Shown: piece by piece, positions 1 to 6,281 of the stretch | Layout: every line of letters starts with the position of its first letter | How positions within the stretch are numbered: position 1 is the stretch's first letter | Source: Prevotellaceae bacterium | GTDB taxonomy: Bacteria; Bacteroidota; Bacteroidia; Bacteroidales; Bacteroidaceae | Reading direction: 5' to 3' | Length of the DNA: 11,041 nt | Assembly (NCBI GenBank): GCA_030536165.1 | Contig: JAUNQM010000050.1 | Coordinates: 1-11,041 of the forward strand | Program-made: the position numbers and the translations under genes | Notes under the pieces: generated by a model | What the model saw: only the letters and a program-made list of their open reading frames with translations | Databases searched by the model: none | What the model was told of the DNA's origin: nothing

Positions 1-2
1 AC

Positions 3-410
3 ATTCTTGAAGATAATAAGAGGAATGTCAAAAAGTACAGTACAGAAAAAGATTTAGGTTTTGTTCAACTTATTGAAGACAAGATAAGGTGTGAGTTTCT
101 TGATCTGAATAGAAATGCTGAAGAAACAAAGCTGTTTGAATATTTTTGCGAAAAACTTAAGCAGTGCCCAGGATTTAGGATTAAGGTAAAATTAGACTTC
201 TTGTTCAATGAATTAATTGAAGGAATTACGAGAAGCAGAGATACGAATTTTATACATAGAAAATATAAAGATGTAATAGATGAAGTTTATGATTTAAGAT
301 ATATTACACCGTATAAGGTGTACTTAGCATATAAGTTAGCACAGACAAAAATAAAAGTATTACAATCCGAAGGTGTGTTTGATGGGAGTAAAGTGAATAA
401 AAAGATTTGA
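3..410 (+). CDS. C-terminal part of an unrecognised protein (5' end outside window)
   Basis: The frame is open from the left edge of the window to a TGA at 408-410, giving the last 135 residues of a protein that begins upstream. I do not recognise the family. The fragment is hydrophilic, rich in Lys, Glu, Asp and aromatic residues, with no membrane segment, signal peptide or obvious catalytic motif; its C-terminal half reads as alpha-helical and ends in a basic tail (KVNKKI). A TTG at 201 could be taken as a start, but the same frame stays open and protein-like before it, so an internal start is unlikely. The DNA is clearly more AT-rich than the minus-strand genes to the right, with many AAA, ATA and TTA codons, which suggests horizontal acquisition or a gene of an accessory locus. 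It converges on the Ton operon. That it is coding is likely; the function is unknown. Confidence 0.7.
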   Translation: MLEDNKRNVKKYSTEKDLGFVQLIEDKIRCEFLDLNRNAEETKLFEYFCEKLKQCPGFRIKVKLDFLFNELIEGITRSRDTNFIHRKYKDVIDEVYDLRYITPYKVYLAYKLAQTKIKVLQSEGVFDGSKVNKKI

Positions 411-550
411 AATATACGTGGTTAATTTATATATGTAGCCGTTTGCCCAACTAGCCACAATGAAAGATTGTTTGCAAATCTTCTTGCGGCTGGCAGGAAA
501 AGAGCAGATGATTCTACGTTAGTGCCTATGGTTACCGCCTATGCCATAAA
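411..550. other. Gene-free patch between convergent genes, possible junction
   Basis: No gene is called here. After an AT-rich stretch (411-435) the composition rises toward that of the core genome. A hairpin is possible at 464-482 (AAGATT, 7-nt loop, AATCTT), but no T-run follows on either side, so it is not a terminator. Within 426-550 one plus-strand and one minus-strand frame stay open for about 40 codons and read as plausible protein, without a convincing start or length. It could be a decayed gene fragment, a dispersed repeat or the edge of an integrated element. I see no tRNA that could act as an attachment site. Confidence 0.3.
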
Positions 551-555
551 TAAAA

Positions 556-588
556 AATCCCGAAGACGCGTTATAGGTCTTCGGGATT
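556..588 (-). terminator. Rho-independent terminator of the Ton operon
   Basis: A 12-bp perfect stem (556-567 with 577-588, core CCCGAAGAC/GTCTTCGGG) closes a 9-nt loop. Read on the minus strand the right arm is followed at once by a T-run (the A-run at 552-557 on the plus strand). It lies 24 bp past the TPR gene's stop codon, which is where the transcript of the minus-strand operon should end. On the plus strand no T-run follows the stem, so it looks one-directional and would not efficiently stop reading from the partial gene on the left. Confidence 0.92.
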
Positions 589-612
589 CGTGGAAATTAT
601 ATGTACCGATTG

Positions 613-1917
613 TTACTCTGTTGGAGCTGTCTCTGCACCTTCCTCTTCTGGTGTGCACTGCTTGATATACTTGTTGATAAGGTTTACAACACCCTGTGGT
701 GCGCTACCGTTAGAGAGTTCGAGTGACTTGTTGAGGTATTCCAATGCTGCTGTCTTGTCGTAGAGCATTGCGTTACGTCCACGATAGAGGTAGTTCATAT
801 AGAAGCTTGGAGTCTTATCGATAGCCTGAACAAAGTATTTGTCAGCCTCCTGAGCGTTTGTCACGCAGTCAGCTTCGTTACCTGCCTGGCTGAAGTCCTG
901 TGCAAGTTCGAAGTAGTAGTTGCCTAACTGTGCGATTTCTGTACCCTTTGAACTTCCAGACTTATCCATATACTGCTTGTAGTATTCAATAGCCTTTGTT
1001 GGATTGTCCATGTAGCTATATACGTCAGCGATAGCTGAGAGAGCGTCAACGCGCTTGTCGTTCATCTCATATGCCTTGCTGAAAGCACCGAGTGCTTCGT
1101 CATACTTCTTCACGCCTTTGAGTGCGTATCCGTAGTAGATATAGTCGAGGAATGACTTCTCGAACTTCTCGTTAGCAAAGAATGTAGTTGCGAGTGAATC
1201 GGCTTCCTCGTACTTCTTAAGGTCTGTGAGGTTGTAGATTTCAAAACGTTTGAATGCTACGTTTTCTGGATACTTTGTACCTGCTTCTTCGCAAACTTCA
1301 ATAGCCTTGTTGAAGTCCTTTGCGCCGAGTGAGAGTGAGAATACGTAGTTTGCGAGGTCAGACTCTGTAAGAGTGCTCATGTCGCATTCTGCGTAAGCCT
1401 TTGCTGCCTCAGCAGGGTGGTTGCCACGATAGTACATGTCGGCAATCAGGCGCTTTGTGTTTACGCCTTGACAGTTCTGACCCATACGCTCAAGCATTGC
1501 CTTTGCCTGGTCAGCAAACTTATCCTTATAGATGTTTGCATACTTGACATAAGCGGTAGTGTCAGTTGGATTGGCATTAACAGCCTGCTCATATTCACTT
1601 GCAGCTGCACCGCCATCGTCCTGCATATAGTGCAGGTCGCCGAGGAACATGTGAACCTTTGCGTCCTTTGGATTCATGGCAAGAGCCTTCTGTGCAATGT
1701 CTTCAGCTGAAGCGAAGTCCTTTGCATCTGCAAAGACGTTACCCAAAGCAATGATTGCATCGGTATCTTTCTTATTCTTCTTGAAGAACTTTGTAGCTTC
1801 TTTCTGTGCTGTCTTTGGGTCTGACTTGATGAGACCACTGATTTGCTCCAGAGTCATCTGTGCAAATGTGTGTCCGGCAAATGTTGCCAGTACAAGAGAA
1901 ACGAGTAACTTTTTCAT
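613..1917 (-). CDS. Secreted tetratricopeptide-repeat (TPR) protein
   Basis: This encodes a 434-residue protein. The ATG at 1915-1917 is preferred over one 45 bp upstream because it opens directly into a signal peptide: MKK, a hydrophobic core at about 4-14, and a likely cut after HTFA at 19. The mature protein is therefore probably periplasmic or surface-exposed. Residues about 35-415 are nearly all degenerate TPR helical pairs, with typical spacing of small and aromatic residues (for example around 54-83, 87-116, 256-287 and 290-320). The tail is acidic (PEEEGAETAPTE). TPR arrays bind other proteins; no enzymatic motif is present. It is the last gene before the terminator, 90 bp after the PstS-like gene, with no clear promoter in that gap, so it is probably co-transcribed with the Ton genes. 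A scaffold or partner role for the Ton complex or a receptor is inference. Confidence 0.85.
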   Translation of the reverse strand: MKKLLVSLVLATFAGHTFAQMTLEQISGLIKSDPKTAQKEATKFFKKNKKDTDAIIALGNVFADAKDFASAEDIAQKALAMNPKDAKVHMFLGDLHYMQDDGGAAASEYEQAVNANPTDTTAYVKYANIYKDKFADQAKAMLERMGQNCQGVNTKRLIADMYYRGNHPAEAAKAYAECDMSTLTESDLANYVFSLSLGAKDFNKAIEVCEEAGTKYPENVAFKRFEIYNLTDLKKYEEADSLATTFFANEKFEKSFLDYIYYGYALKGVKKYDEALGAFSKAYEMNDKRVDALSAIADVYSYMDNPTKAIEYYKQYMDKSGSSKGTEIAQLGNYYFELAQDFSQAGNEADCVTNAQEADKYFVQAIDKTPSFYMNYLYRGRNAMLYDKTAALEYLNKSLELSNGSAPQGVVNLINKYIKQCTPEEEGAETAPTE

Positions 1918-2007
1918 AATGTCTATTCTTTTATTAATTTTGATTGGTCGATATTTTGACAATTCAATTTTCTGTCGTGTCGCTTTTACTAATTTGACGC
2001 TTTGGCG

Positions 2008-2976
2008 TTAATATGGTTTAACTTCCACCTCTTGACCTTGTTGTATGATTGCTGGCAGAAGTCCTGATTTGAGTATTACTTTCTGTGCTATGTATGTCTG
2101 CAAGAAGTTGCAGAATCCCCATGAAAGTCCGCGTCGTGGGTCGGAGAGTATCATGTAGATTGGTCGTGACAATGGGTAGTCGTCAGTATAGAGGTAATAC
2201 TGGAACGGCTTGAAACTGTCGGCAGGCTTTGCTTCAGCTTGACGGCTGACCGACATGATGCGCACGTCCTTAGTGAATGTAAGGTTGAGTGTGTCGCGAT
2301 GGTCGCCTACCCAGTTCACGCCTACTACGCCTATTGTGTTAGGATGGTTGGAAACGTATTCTACTACATCCTTTGTTTTTTCGAGTGCCATGAGGTTGTC
2401 AGCCTTCAGTTCCTTACCATAGCATACGGAGTCCATAACGAACTGTACTGTGCTGGAGTTTGGATTGTCGAAGACAACAATTATAGGTTCGGACGAAGCT
2501 CCTTCATATACTTCATCCCAGTATTTCTTTTTCCCCGAGAGAATGTCTCGGAGTTGATTTGTCGAAATTAAAGTATCACGTTGCGACTTGTTTACGATAA
2601 GTGCAAGTCCGTCTTTTGCGAGGAGTATTTCTTTCGGGCGGAATTGTTTCTGGCGGAAGAACTCCATCTCCTGATCTTTGAGTTTTCTTGTCGTGATAGC
2701 CAAGCGCACGCTATCCTTCATAAGAAGGTTGAGTGCATTTACCTCATCAGTATAAATAGGTGTGATTTTTGCTTTATAATATCGATTGTGGAACACGGCG
2801 AGTTCCTCGTCGATAATAGGACTAAAACTTTCGTCAGAAGCAATGTTCACTGCTCCTGACGAATAAGTGTCTGTCCATTTCTCATCTACGGGCTTCTTGT
2901 TGCCGCACGAAGCGACAACAAGTCCCATAGAAGTTATTAGGAATCCTACTAAAGTGTAGAATACTTTCTTAGTCAT
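2008..2976 (-). CDS. PstS-like solute-binding lipoprotein of the Ton operon
   Basis: The product has 322 residues with a lipoprotein signal: hydrophobic segment about 5-22, then VASC with the lipidated Cys at 24. The mature part resembles phosphate-type periplasmic binding proteins (PstS family): an N-terminal strand and helix start IASDESFSPIIDEE (45-58), a hinge region near 117-130, a second ligand loop FDNPNSSTVQF (169-179), IGVVGVNWVGD (215-225) and the family-like YPLSRPIYMIL (267-277). The second loop lacks the Gly-rich form usual in PstS (as in DGSGT), so the ligand may not be phosphate. No pstC, pstA, pstB or phoU genes are nearby. Its start codon abuts the tonB stop codon with no gap, so translation is probably coupled. 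An envelope role alongside TonB is inferred from position; a role in phosphate uptake is possible but not shown. Confidence 0.82.
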   Translation of the reverse strand: MTKKVFYTLVGFLITSMGLVVASCGNKKPVDEKWTDTYSSGAVNIASDESFSPIIDEELAVFHNRYYKAKITPIYTDEVNALNLLMKDSVRLAITTRKLKDQEMEFFRQKQFRPKEILLAKDGLALIVNKSQRDTLISTNQLRDILSGKKKYWDEVYEGASSEPIIVVFDNPNSSTVQFVMDSVCYGKELKADNLMALEKTKDVVEYVSNHPNTIGVVGVNWVGDHRDTLNLTFTKDVRIMSVSRQAEAKPADSFKPFQYYLYTDDYPLSRPIYMILSDPRRGLSWGFCNFLQTYIAQKVILKSGLLPAIIQQGQEVEVKPY

Positions 2977-3810
2977 TTACTGCAATCTGAAGGTTACAGG
3001 CAATGTATATTTAACACGCACTGCAGAACCGTTCTGCTTACCAGGAATCCAGTTAGGCATTGACTTAACAACGCGAACAGCTTCCTTGTCAAGTGATGGG
3101 TCAACAGACTTTACAACTTGAACGTCGGTAATAGAACCATTCTTTTCAACGACGAATGTTACGATAACACGACCCTGAATACCATTTTCCTCTGCTACAA
3201 CAGGGTACTTGATATGCTTGCTCAGATACTGCATGAGTGCTGACATACCACCAGGGAAGTCAGGCATCTGCTCAACGACGTCGAAGATCTTTTCTTCCTT
3301 GACTTCCTCAGGAGGAGCCTGAACTGTGATAGTCTTCAAGTCGGCAATATCCTTACCGTTTTCTTCATCGTTACCTTTAACGTCGGCGATAGAAACGCTA
3401 CCCTTAGCGTTCATGAGGTCTTCCTGGTTCTTCAGAGTTTCCTTTTCGTCAACTTCTTCGTCCTTCTTGATGACAGGAGCCGTGAACTTTACGGAACTCT
3501 TTACAGCCTGGATTTCCTGTGGCTTTTCTATCTTTACGACTTTCTCTTTCTGCTTTACTTCTGCATTCTTCTTCAGCTTAGAGAGCTGTGTGACTTCTGT
3601 CACAGCAACCTTATCCTGACCAGCAGTTGCCAACTGGTAGAGACCAGCAGCACCTACGATGGCAGCGATTGCGAGAACAATGCAAACGAGTGCTATGTTA
3701 TATCGCTTAGCGGTACCTCTACGGAGAGCGTATGCTCCGTATTCTTTGTTACGACCATCGAATATGATGTCGCACCACTGTTGTTGGTTAAGATCTACTC
3801 CACTTGCCAT
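2977..3810 (-). CDS. tonB: TonB, energy transducer to outer-membrane receptors
   Basis: TonB couples the ExbB/ExbD proton motor in the inner membrane to TonB-dependent receptors in the outer membrane. The 277-residue product shows the Bacteroidota layout: a cytoplasmic N-terminus with FDGRNKEYGAYALRR (17-31), one membrane helix (about 38-60), a charged periplasmic linker rich in Lys, Glu and Val (about 65-175), and a C-terminal TonB domain (about 183-277). That domain has the usual start MPDFPGGMSALMQYL, then KYPVVAEENGIQGRVIVTF, and ends in the PVTFRLQ strand. The linker has fewer Pro repeats than in Escherichia coli TonB. It lies 15 bp after the second exbD and abuts the PstS-like gene, so it is one of a coupled set. 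Many Bacteroidota carry several tonB copies; which receptors this one serves cannot be told from the window. Confidence 0.95.
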   Translation of the reverse strand: MASGVDLNQQQWCDIIFDGRNKEYGAYALRRGTAKRYNIALVCIVLAIAAIVGAAGLYQLATAGQDKVAVTEVTQLSKLKKNAEVKQKEKVVKIEKPQEIQAVKSSVKFTAPVIKKDEEVDEKETLKNQEDLMNAKGSVSIADVKGNDEENGKDIADLKTITVQAPPEEVKEEKIFDVVEQMPDFPGGMSALMQYLSKHIKYPVVAEENGIQGRVIVTFVVEKNGSITDVQVVKSVDPSLDKEAVRVVKSMPNWIPGKQNGSAVRVKYTLPVTFRLQ

Positions 3811-3825
3811 AATTCTTTCATTTTA

Positions 3826-4467
3826 TTATTCGCCAGTTGGTTCTTCCTTAATTTCATCAGAGTGGTCAACACCAGTAAGGTTCTTGACAAGCTTCACGTC
3901 AATAGGACCAATCTTGTCAATAACGTATTTACCGATAGCGCATATCTGCATTTCATCGAGAGCATCTACAAGGTTCTTATACGTAGCATCCTTGAATGCA
4001 CGGATAATGATTGTAGGAGTACCATCTGCACCCTTAATCTTGCTGAGTTCCTTCTTATAGTCCTCATCAGATACTTTGAGGGCAAGTTTGTCTTGATCAA
4101 GCTTGTATTTCTTTTCGAGTGCTGAAAGATTCTTCTTCTGCAAGAAGCCTCTGAGACCATTTGCTGAATAATCTGTAGTCTTGAGGAACTTAGGATCTTC
4201 AGTGTTTGGCTGTCCTTCGTAGTAATAAATCTTGTTGCCAGCATCAAGGAGGAGAGTTACAGCCTGAGAAGCCTTAACCTCTGAACGGTCCTGATCCTGA
4301 ATGTCCTTATCGTTTGAAGGCATTGCCAACTCCATAGTCTGTGGCTTAACGAGAGACGTACAAAGCATGAAGAATGTAATCAACAACATGTTCATATCGA
4401 CCATTGGAGTGAAATCGACGCGAACATTTTTCTTTTTCTGTTTACTTTTACCAGTGTTTGTTGCCAT
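3826..4467 (-). CDS. exbD: ExbD/TolR-family proton-channel subunit (second copy)
   Basis: This is a membrane subunit that works with ExbB to use the proton gradient for TonB. It has 213 residues: a basic cytoplasmic start (KSKQKKKNVR), then the family signature FTPMVDMNMLLITFFML with the proton-carrying Asp at 24, one membrane helix (about 22-40) and a periplasmic domain. It is longer than the roughly 140-residue ExbD of E. coli; the extra length sits mainly at about 85-150, a Lys/Asp-rich insertion. The core ends with the usual strand-helix region TIIIRAFKDATYKNLVDALDEM (about 152-173) and an acidic tail. It starts 2 bp after the upstream exbD stop codon, so the two are probably translated in sequence. 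The two ExbDs differ clearly, so this is not a recent duplication. Confidence 0.93.
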   Translation of the reverse strand: MATNTGKSKQKKKNVRVDFTPMVDMNMLLITFFMLCTSLVKPQTMELAMPSNDKDIQDQDRSEVKASQAVTLLLDAGNKIYYYEGQPNTEDPKFLKTTDYSANGLRGFLQKKNLSALEKKYKLDQDKLALKVSDEDYKKELSKIKGADGTPTIIIRAFKDATYKNLVDALDEMQICAIGKYVIDKIGPIDVKLVKNLTGVDHSDEIKEEPTGE

Positions 4468-4469
4468 GA

Positions 4470-5081
4470 TTAGTCCTCCACCTTTTTAAGTGATGTCAAC
4501 AGGTAGTAACGGTTCTCGCGGATGTCCTGGAGCTGTGTCATTACTCTATTGATGATTGAATACGGAGTATTAGAGTCTGCCTTGATGGCAACCTTGATGT
4601 CGCGGTTATAAGCGCGGCAAGCTAATACCCACTCTTGGAATTCGCTGTGTCCACCGTCGATGCTATCCATTGGGATTCCCAGGTTCTTGAGCTCGGCGTC
4701 ACGATCCTTCTCATCGAGTGAGAGGAACTGTCCGAGTATTTCCATTGGGGCACCGAAAGTCTGTGACTTAATGAAGGCAACTCTCTGCTCGTTAGAGAAT
4801 GACTGACCGAACTTGTCGGACATGTCACCGAGTACGCCGTCCATTGCGCCTTGCGTATCCAAGCCCATAAAGACTTTTCCAGTCTTATCTACAAGGATAG
4901 AAAGAACGTCCTTTTCTGGCACCTTGATTTCCGAAACGGATGACGGAGTAACCACCTTTACTGGCTCCTTCTTTACGAATGTTGAAGTCAACATGAAGAA
5001 AGTCAGCAAGAGCACAGTTACGTCACTCATCGCGGTCATGTCGATGAACGTATCTTTCTTTGCAACTTTAATCTTACCCAT
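4470..5081 (-). CDS. exbD: ExbD/TolR-family proton-channel subunit (first copy)
   Basis: This is the first of two ExbD subunits in the operon, 203 residues long. The N-terminus carries the family signature FIDMTAMSDVTVLLLTFFML (12-31) with the key membrane Asp at 20 and a single membrane helix (about 17-36). The periplasmic part starts with VKVVTPSSVSEIKVPEKDVLS, and ends with a recognisable ExbD region (KVAIKADSNTPYSIINRVMTQL, about 163-184) and a YYLLTSLKK tail. Between them, residues about 75-150 form an insertion not found in the short E. coli protein. It is 41 bp after exbB and 2 bp before the second exbD. Two unlike ExbDs suggest a mixed ExbD pair in the channel, which is inference from family knowledge that ExbD acts as a dimer within an ExbB pentamer. 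Confidence 0.93.
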   Translation of the reverse strand: MGKIKVAKKDTFIDMTAMSDVTVLLLTFFMLTSTFVKKEPVKVVTPSSVSEIKVPEKDVLSILVDKTGKVFMGLDTQGAMDGVLGDMSDKFGQSFSNEQRVAFIKSQTFGAPMEILGQFLSLDEKDRDAELKNLGIPMDSIDGGHSEFQEWVLACRAYNRDIKVAIKADSNTPYSIINRVMTQLQDIRENRYYLLTSLKKVED

Positions 5082-5122
5082 AATTTCCGAGTGTTAAATT
5101 AGAAAAATTAAAAGGGTAACGA

Positions 5123-5962
5123 TTAAGCTTCGTCGCTATGAGTAGCTGCGTATGTGTTTACAATAGAGAAACCGATTTCGTCGAGTGCGAAAGTCAGGTG
5201 GTCAATCTTATTTGTAAAGTAGTTGTAAGTAATGATTGCGAGAGCACCTGTAGCAATACCGCAAGCAGTATTAACGAGGGCCTCAGAAATACCTGTTGAC
5301 AATGCAACTGAGTCAGCGCCACCACCTGATGCGAGGGCTGCGAATGACTTGATCATACCGGTTACAGTTCCGAGAAGTCCGAACAGAGTACCGAGTGAAG
5401 AAATAGCTGCGATGATAGGGAGGTTCATCTGGAGTGTAGGCATTTCGAGAGCTGTTGCTTCTTCGAGTTCCTGACGGATAGCGATGAGCTTCTGATCCTT
5501 CTTCATAGTCTTATCTTCTTCGCAAGCTGCATACTTCTTAAGAGTTGCGCCTACTACGTTTGCTACAGAACCTTTCTGCTTGTCGCAGAGCTGCTGGCAC
5601 TTAGCAAGGTCACCACCCTTGAGGGCTTCCTTGATGTTTTCAACGAACTTACGGATGTTACCCTTACCGAAAGCTGAACGGAGAGCGAAGAAGCGTTCGA
5701 TAGAGATTGCAAGTACTGTAAGGAACAGACCCTGGATAAGAGGAACGATAACGCCACCTTTGTAAACTGTTCCGAGGAGGTTTCCGTCAAGAACTTCACC
5801 TTCTGGGTTGCCGCCAACGAAGTGGTCAGGGTTTCCATAAACGAACTTGTAGATTAATGCTGCGATTACGATACATGCAATGATAATCCAAATTGCCTGT
5901 TCGATACCTTTGAATCCTGTTGATTTTTTCTTAGCAGGAGTCGCTTTTACTTGTGTTGCCAT
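5123..5962 (-). CDS. exbB: ExbB/TolQ/MotA-family proton-channel protein
   Basis: This is the main channel subunit of the TonB-energising motor in the inner membrane, 279 residues long. It has four predicted membrane helices: about 23-38, 69-88, 181-205 and 225-248. The first is extra compared with the three helices of E. coli ExbB and follows a basic N-terminus (TPAKKKS). Family hallmarks are the ERFFAL motif (89-94) after the second helix, the LGTLFGLLGTVTGMI helix (190-204) with pore-lining Thr at about 199, and GISEALVNTACGIATGALAI (224-243) with Thr at 232, matching the Thr residues that line the ExbB pore. The cytoplasmic region between 95 and 180 is helical. The ATG at 5960-5962 is the first gene of the operon and follows a clear promoter with an AT-rich leader of roughly 100 nt. 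Confidence 0.95.
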   Translation of the reverse strand: MATQVKATPAKKKSTGFKGIEQAIWIIIACIVIAALIYKFVYGNPDHFVGGNPEGEVLDGNLLGTVYKGGVIVPLIQGLFLTVLAISIERFFALRSAFGKGNIRKFVENIKEALKGGDLAKCQQLCDKQKGSVANVVGATLKKYAACEEDKTMKKDQKLIAIRQELEEATALEMPTLQMNLPIIAAISSLGTLFGLLGTVTGMIKSFAALASGGGADSVALSTGISEALVNTACGIATGALAIITYNYFTNKIDHLTFALDEIGFSIVNTYAATHSDEA

Positions 5963-6065
5963 AAATGTAATAATGTTTAAGTTATAAAAAATTTAATTAA
6001 AATATAATTTGTTTTCAATAAGTCTGTTGTAGTGTGGACACAATCCAACCTCGCTTTATATTTTG

Positions 6066-6095
6066 CAAATATAATCAAATAAGTTCAGCCAGCAA
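6066..6095 (-). promoter_or_regulatory. Bacteroidota-type promoter of the exbB operon
   Basis: On the minus strand, TATATTTG (6066-6073) matches the -7 consensus TAnnTTTG of the Bacteroidota primary sigma factor. A TTG (6093-6095) lies upstream with exactly 19 bp between, the preferred spacing for the -33 element. Transcription should start near 6060, giving a leader of about 100 nt before exbB. No Shine-Dalgarno sequence is evident, as is usual for the phylum. No Fur-type or other operator was recognised. Confidence 0.75.
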
Positions 6096-6210
6096 GCACT
6101 TATTAATATTTTTTAACCGATTTTTAAACTTTTCGTTTGTTTTTGTGCTGGCGCGACTATACGGCTGAGTGGTTTTACGGTCGTTTGCTTGAAACTTGTT
6201 TTAATTGTTT

Positions 6211-6250
6211 TCGAAAAGTCGAATCATCGAAAAATCGAAATTTCGTAAGA
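6211..6250. repeat. Degenerate 8-bp tandem repeat, five units
   Basis: TCG recurs at 6211, 6219, 6227, 6235 and 6243, exactly 8 bp apart. The first four units share TCGAA and the consensus is close to TCGAAAAN; the fifth is TCGTAAGA. The array lies 32 bp beyond the aspC stop codon and about 115 bp upstream of the exb promoter. The units are too diverged for efficient slippage. It could be a protein-binding array or a decayed repeat; nothing in the window decides. Confidence 0.65.
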
Positions 6251-6281
6251 CTTAAAACCAGAAACAATCCTCAGACTCCTT

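Larger units (their letters stand above)
5963..6281. other. Intergenic region between aspC and exbB
   Basis: This 319-bp gap holds the exb promoter (6066-6095), its AT-rich leader toward exbB, and a degenerate 8-bp tandem repeat (6211-6250) next to the aspC 3' end. No convincing terminator for the aspC transcript is seen: the minus strand past 6282 has only weak, bulged stems. Read-through from the lptF-ribBA-aspC unit into the Ton operon is therefore possible. No gene or RNA family is recognised. Confidence 0.6.

Noticed and set aside
201..410. A short separate gene starting at TTG 201
   Set aside because: The same frame is open and protein-like back to the window edge, so this is the tail of a longer gene.
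464..482. Hairpin AAGATT/AATCTT as a terminator for the left partial gene
   Set aside because: The stem is short and AT-rich and no T-run follows on the plus strand.
468..665. A small plus-strand gene of 65 codons
   Set aside because: It runs through the terminator hairpin and into the antisense of the TPR gene, with a TTG start and no supporting context; only its first part is kept as an odd patch.
1918..2007. A separate promoter for the TPR gene
   Set aside because: No TAnnTTTG with a TTTG or TTG at the right distance is found on the minus strand in this 90-bp gap.
1417..2011. Plus-strand open frames over the TPR gene
   Set aside because: They lie antisense to a well-supported coding frame and show no family motif.
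1993..2011. Hairpin with 4-bp ACGC/GCGT stem at the PstS-like stop codon as a terminator
   Set aside because: The stem is too short and no T-run follows on the minus strand; co-transcription with the TPR gene is more likely.
5963..6065. A riboswitch or structured leader before exbB
   Set aside because: The leader is very AT-rich, with only weak short stems and no recognisable aptamer.
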